Shown: positions 14,417-17,162 of the stretch, piece by piece | Layout: each line of letters opens with the position of its first letter | Numbering within the stretch: position 1 is the first letter of the stretch | NCBI GenBank assembly: GCA_946885665.1 | Contig: CAMPGT010000052.1 | Coordinates: 1 to 17,162 of the forward strand | DNA from: an uncultured Chitinophagaceae bacterium | GTDB lineage: Bacteria > Bacteroidota > Bacteroidia > Chitinophagales > Chitinophagaceae | Direction: 5' to 3' | Length of the DNA stretch: 17,162 bases | The notes under the pieces: model-generated | Told to the model about the DNA's origin: nothing | The model's input: only the letters and a program-made list of their open reading frames with translations | Database searches by the model: none | Translations under genes and position numbers: made by a program

Positions 14417-16996
14417 ATGGATCACCAGTCGAGCAAAGGATTGCAACAGTTCAAAAATAACGTAGGCATCAAGTTCCAGCTTTACAACAGTCTTTTTACT
14501 TCCCTGCCTTTTCACAGGATAGAGAAAACGGGCATCCTGCTGTCGCTGCTGCTGAACAATTGTGAAGAAGGCTATAAAAAGAAGCAGAGTCCCGAAGAGA
14601 TCATCCAGGAATTTTTCAAAAAACATACTTCGTACCTGAATGAGGAGGACCGTCTGGATCTTTTGTTCCGCTTCATCCAGTACGTGGAACGGCAGGTGGT
14701 GCTTTTCGATGCATTGGAAGACGCTTCCTTCCGCGAAGTGAACGACTTCAACGGCGTGGGCACCCTCAAGCATCTCGAATCCGAAGTGGTGCAGAACGGC
14801 AACGAAGATGAGTTGATGGAGAAGCTTAAAGACTTCGGCATAAGGCTGGTGCTTACCGCCCACCCCACACAATTTTACCCCGGCGCCGTGCTTGGCATCA
14901 TCAACGACCTGTCGAAGGCGCTTGCCGACAATAATGCCAGCCAGATCAACATGTACCTGCAGCAGTTGGGCAAAACACCGTTCCTCAACAAGGAAAAGCC
15001 CACGCCGTTCGACGAAGCAATGAGCCTCATCTGGTACCTCGAGAACGTTTTTTATGCCGCCGCAGGACGGATCATCACGTTCATCAACAGCCAGTTTCCG
15101 CACGCCATGACCGAAAAGAACCCCATTATCAACATGGGCTTCTGGCCCGGCGGCGACAGGGACGGCAACCCCAATGTAACCTGCGAAACAACCCTGAAGG
15201 TGGCCGATGCACTGCGCGGCAGCATCATCAAATGTTACTACCTCGATGTGCGCAGGCTCAAACGGCGCCTCACCTTCAAGGGTGTGGATACCATTCTCGC
15301 CGACCTGGAAATAAAACTGTACGACAATATATTTATCCCCGGTCATCGCACCGACCTGAGCAAAAAAGATATCCTCGATTCGCTGCACAAAATCCGCGAG
15401 ATACTGGTTTACCAGCACAACGGACTTTTCCAGCACCTCGTGGACAACCTCATCAGCAAGGTGCACGTATTCGGACTGCACTTCGCGTCGCTCGATGTTC
15501 GGCAGGACAGCTCGGTGCACAGCATGGTGCTGGAAACCATCGCCAAAACGGACGATGCACTGCCCTCCAATTACGCCACGCTCAGCGCTGACGAAAAGAT
15601 CAAAGTACTGATGAACTGCGAAGCGGATATCGATCACCGTAAATACGAGGATAAGCTCATCAGGGATACCATCGAATCGGTGAAGGCGATCAAAAGCATT
15701 CAGCAATACAACGGTGTGGAAGGATGCAACCGCTACATCATCAGCCACGCCAATACTGCGCTGAACGTGATTGAAGTGTATGGCCTGCTGATACTGGGCG
15801 GATGGAAAAAACAAGAGCTTTCGATTGACATCATTCCGCTATTTGAAACCGTTGACGACCTGAAGCATGCCGCGGGCGTGATGGGAGAATTGTATTCCAA
15901 TAAAGAATACCGCGACCACCTTTCGCGCCGCAACTCCAAGCAAACCATCATGCTCGGCTTTTCCGACGGCACAAAAGACGGCGGCTACCTGATGGCCAAC
16001 TGGAGCATTTACAAAGCGAAGGAAGAGCTCACTGCTATTTCGCGCCAATACGGCGTGGACGTTATTTTCTTCGACGGAAGAGGCGGCCCCCCTGCAAGGG
16101 GCGGCGGAAAAACGCACAAGTTCTATGCTTCGATGGGAAAGAATATCTCTAATGAAGAGATTCAGCTAACGATACAGGGGCAAACAGTAAGCTCTAATTT
16201 CGGAACGATCGATTCGGCACAGTACAACATCGAGCAGTTGATCCATGCGGGCCTTTCCAACAGCCTGTTTTCGAAAAGAAGCGTAACGCTGGAGAAGGAC
16301 GACGAGGCATTACTGGTTGAATTGGCCAACGACAGCTTTAAATCATACATCGAGCTGAAAGAACATCCCGATTTCGTGGAATACCTTACGCATGTCAGTC
16401 CGTTGAGGTATTACGGCGAAACGAACATCGGCAGCCGGCCCTCGAAGAGGGGATCGTCGTCCAAGTTTGCACTGAACGACCTGCGCGCCATTCCTTATGT
16501 GGGCGCCTGGAGCCAGTTGAAACAGAATGTTACCGGCTATTACGGCGTGGGAACGGCATTGCAGCAAATGGAGAAAAGGGGAAAATGGGCAGAGGTAAAA
16601 CAGTTGTACCAGCGTTCGTTATTTTTCAAAACGCTTATTGATAACTGTGAGATGGCGATGAAGAAATGCTATTTCCCGCTCACTGAATTTCTTGCGAAAC
16701 ACCCGCGTTACGGCGAGCTATACGACATGATCTACCAGGAATTCGTACTCACCATCAGGTACGTTCTTCAGCTTTCAGGAAAGAACGAACTGATGGCCGA
16801 TTATCCCGTGGAGCAACTGTCGATTCAAATGCGCGAAAGGATCGTGCTGCCGCTTACTACCATCCAGCAATATGCGATGTCGAAGATCAGGGAGATGGAT
16901 GAGGAGCAGTTTACGAGCCCATTAAAAGATACCTATGCGAAACTGGTGATCAGGAGCGCATTTGGGATCATCAATGCGGGAAGGAATTCAGCTTGA
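14417..16996 (+). CDS. ppc: Phosphoenolpyruvate carboxylase
   Basis: Carboxylates PEP with bicarbonate to oxaloacetate, replenishing the TCA cycle and feeding aspartate-family synthesis. The 859-residue protein (E. coli 883) carries the catalytic-His motif VLTAHPTQ (His149), GFWPGGDRDGNPNVT, LDVRQDSSVHS, MLGFSDGTKDGGY, the mobile-loop GRGGPPARGGG (first Arg 555) and LRAIPYVGAWSQ. The C-terminus NAGRNSA keeps the conserved Asn of the usual RNTG ending. Deviation: the normally conserved Glu of TAHPTE is Gln. The start ATG is preceded by AT-rich sequence without a Shine-Dalgarno site. It diverges from thrABC and ends in heptamer repeats. Confidence 0.96.
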   Translation: MDHQSSKGLQQFKNNVGIKFQLYNSLFTSLPFHRIEKTGILLSLLLNNCEEGYKKKQSPEEIIQEFFKKHTSYLNEEDRLDLLFRFIQYVERQVVLFDALEDASFREVNDFNGVGTLKHLESEVVQNGNEDELMEKLKDFGIRLVLTAHPTQFYPGAVLGIINDLSKALADNNASQINMYLQQLGKTPFLNKEKPTPFDEAMSLIWYLENVFYAAAGRIITFINSQFPHAMTEKNPIINMGFWPGGDRDGNPNVTCETTLKVADALRGSIIKCYYLDVRRLKRRLTFKGVDTILADLEIKLYDNIFIPGHRTDLSKKDILDSLHKIREILVYQHNGLFQHLVDNLISKVHVFGLHFASLDVRQDSSVHSMVLETIAKTDDALPSNYATLSADEKIKVLMNCEADIDHRKYEDKLIRDTIESVKAIKSIQQYNGVEGCNRYIISHANTALNVIEVYGLLILGGWKKQELSIDIIPLFETVDDLKHAAGVMGELYSNKEYRDHLSRRNSKQTIMLGFSDGTKDGGYLMANWSIYKAKEELTAISRQYGVDVIFFDGRGGPPARGGGKTHKFYASMGKNISNEEIQLTIQGQTVSSNFGTIDSAQYNIEQLIHAGLSNSLFSKRSVTLEKDDEALLVELANDSFKSYIELKEHPDFVEYLTHVSPLRYYGETNIGSRPSKRGSSSKFALNDLRAIPYVGAWSQLKQNVTGYYGVGTALQQMEKRGKWAEVKQLYQRSLFFKTLIDNCEMAMKKCYFPLTEFLAKHPRYGELYDMIYQEFVLTIRYVLQLSGKNELMADYPVEQLSIQMRERIVLPLTTIQQYAMSKIREMDEEQFTSPLKDTYAKLVIRSAFGIINAGRNSA

Positions 16997-16999
16997 AAA

Positions 17000-17020
17000 G
17001 TTATAAGTTAAAAGTCAAAA
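17000..17020 (+). repeat. Heptamer triplet directly after ppc
   Basis: Three consecutive 7-bp units GTTATAA, GTTAAAA, GTCAAAA begin four bases after the ppc stop codon. They are the reverse complement family of the array at 17111-17145, so the two can pair as a long-range stem. Confidence 0.65.
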
Positions 17021-17110
17021 CTGCTTAATGCAATTAGGCATCATTGCGCCTTTGCGAGAAACTTTTCTGGAGCATGCTTTACCATCTTCAAACGCAAGCG
17101 GCACAAAGGT

Positions 17111-17145
17111 TTTTAACTTTTAACTTTTAACTTTTAACTTTTAAA
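17111..17145. repeat. Heptanucleotide repeat (TTTTAAC, 5 units)
   Basis: Four perfect TTTTAAC units and one TTTTAAA. In inverted orientation relative to the triplet at 17000-17020: AAGTTAAAAGT (17005-17015) is an exact reverse complement of ACTTTTAACTT within this array. The pair may work as the ppc 3' end structure. The roughly 90 bp between them contain no gene; they include GCGCCTTTGCG and a loosely inverted CGCAAGCGG-type stretch. Confidence 0.85.
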
Positions 17146-17162
17146 CTGCTAAAAACTAATAA

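Noticed and set aside
14399..15814. 471-codon open frame on the minus strand
   Set aside because: Antisense to the well-supported ppc gene, rich in His, Phe and Val as expected of a reverse-complement shadow, and it would overlap the control region.

Overview
The window reads as a piece of a Bacteroidota chromosome, most likely from the Chitinophagales/Chitinophagaceae side (inference from gene content and protein character; I cannot run a search). Supporting signs are a clear Bacteroidota-type promoter (TTG - 21 bp - TATATTTG, matching TAnnTTTG), start codons without Shine-Dalgarno sequences, a precorrin-2 dehydrogenase/TSUP fusion, and short heptanucleotide repeats next to operon ends.

Left half, minus strand: one assimilatory sulfate-reduction operon running from about 9.1 kb down to 0.2 kb. 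It opens with a previously unannotated 21-codon leader ORF ending in four Cys codons, followed by cysH (iron-sulfur APS-reductase type), cysD, cysN, a uroporphyrinogen-III methyltransferase, cysJ, cysI, and a fusion of a siroheme-synthase N-terminal domain with a TauE/SafE-type membrane transporter. Together these activate sulfate to APS, reduce APS to sulfite and sulfite to sulfide, and make the siroheme needed by CysI. No APS kinase (cysC) and no dedicated sulfate permease are present, which fits direct APS reduction and makes the TSUP domain the only transporter in the operon.

Centre and right, minus strand: a threonine operon (bifunctional aspartokinase/homoserine dehydrogenase, homoserine kinase, threonine synthase) at 9.4-14.1 kb. 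It is preceded by a 30-residue leader ORF whose last twelve residues contain seven Thr and one Ile. Divergent from it on the plus strand is phosphoenolpyruvate carboxylase (14.4-17.0 kb), which supplies oxaloacetate, the precursor of aspartate and hence threonine.

The main discoveries are the two leader peptides, each matched to the amino acid its operon makes (Cys4 before the cys operon, Thr-rich before thrABC), neither followed by an obvious intrinsic terminator. Also notable are a 21-bp dyad upstream of the cys promoter, period-7 tandem repeats at the 3' end of all three transcription units, a GC-rich palindrome absorbed into the methyltransferase C-terminus, and the transporter fusion. 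No tRNA, rRNA, CRISPR array or insertion sequence was seen.
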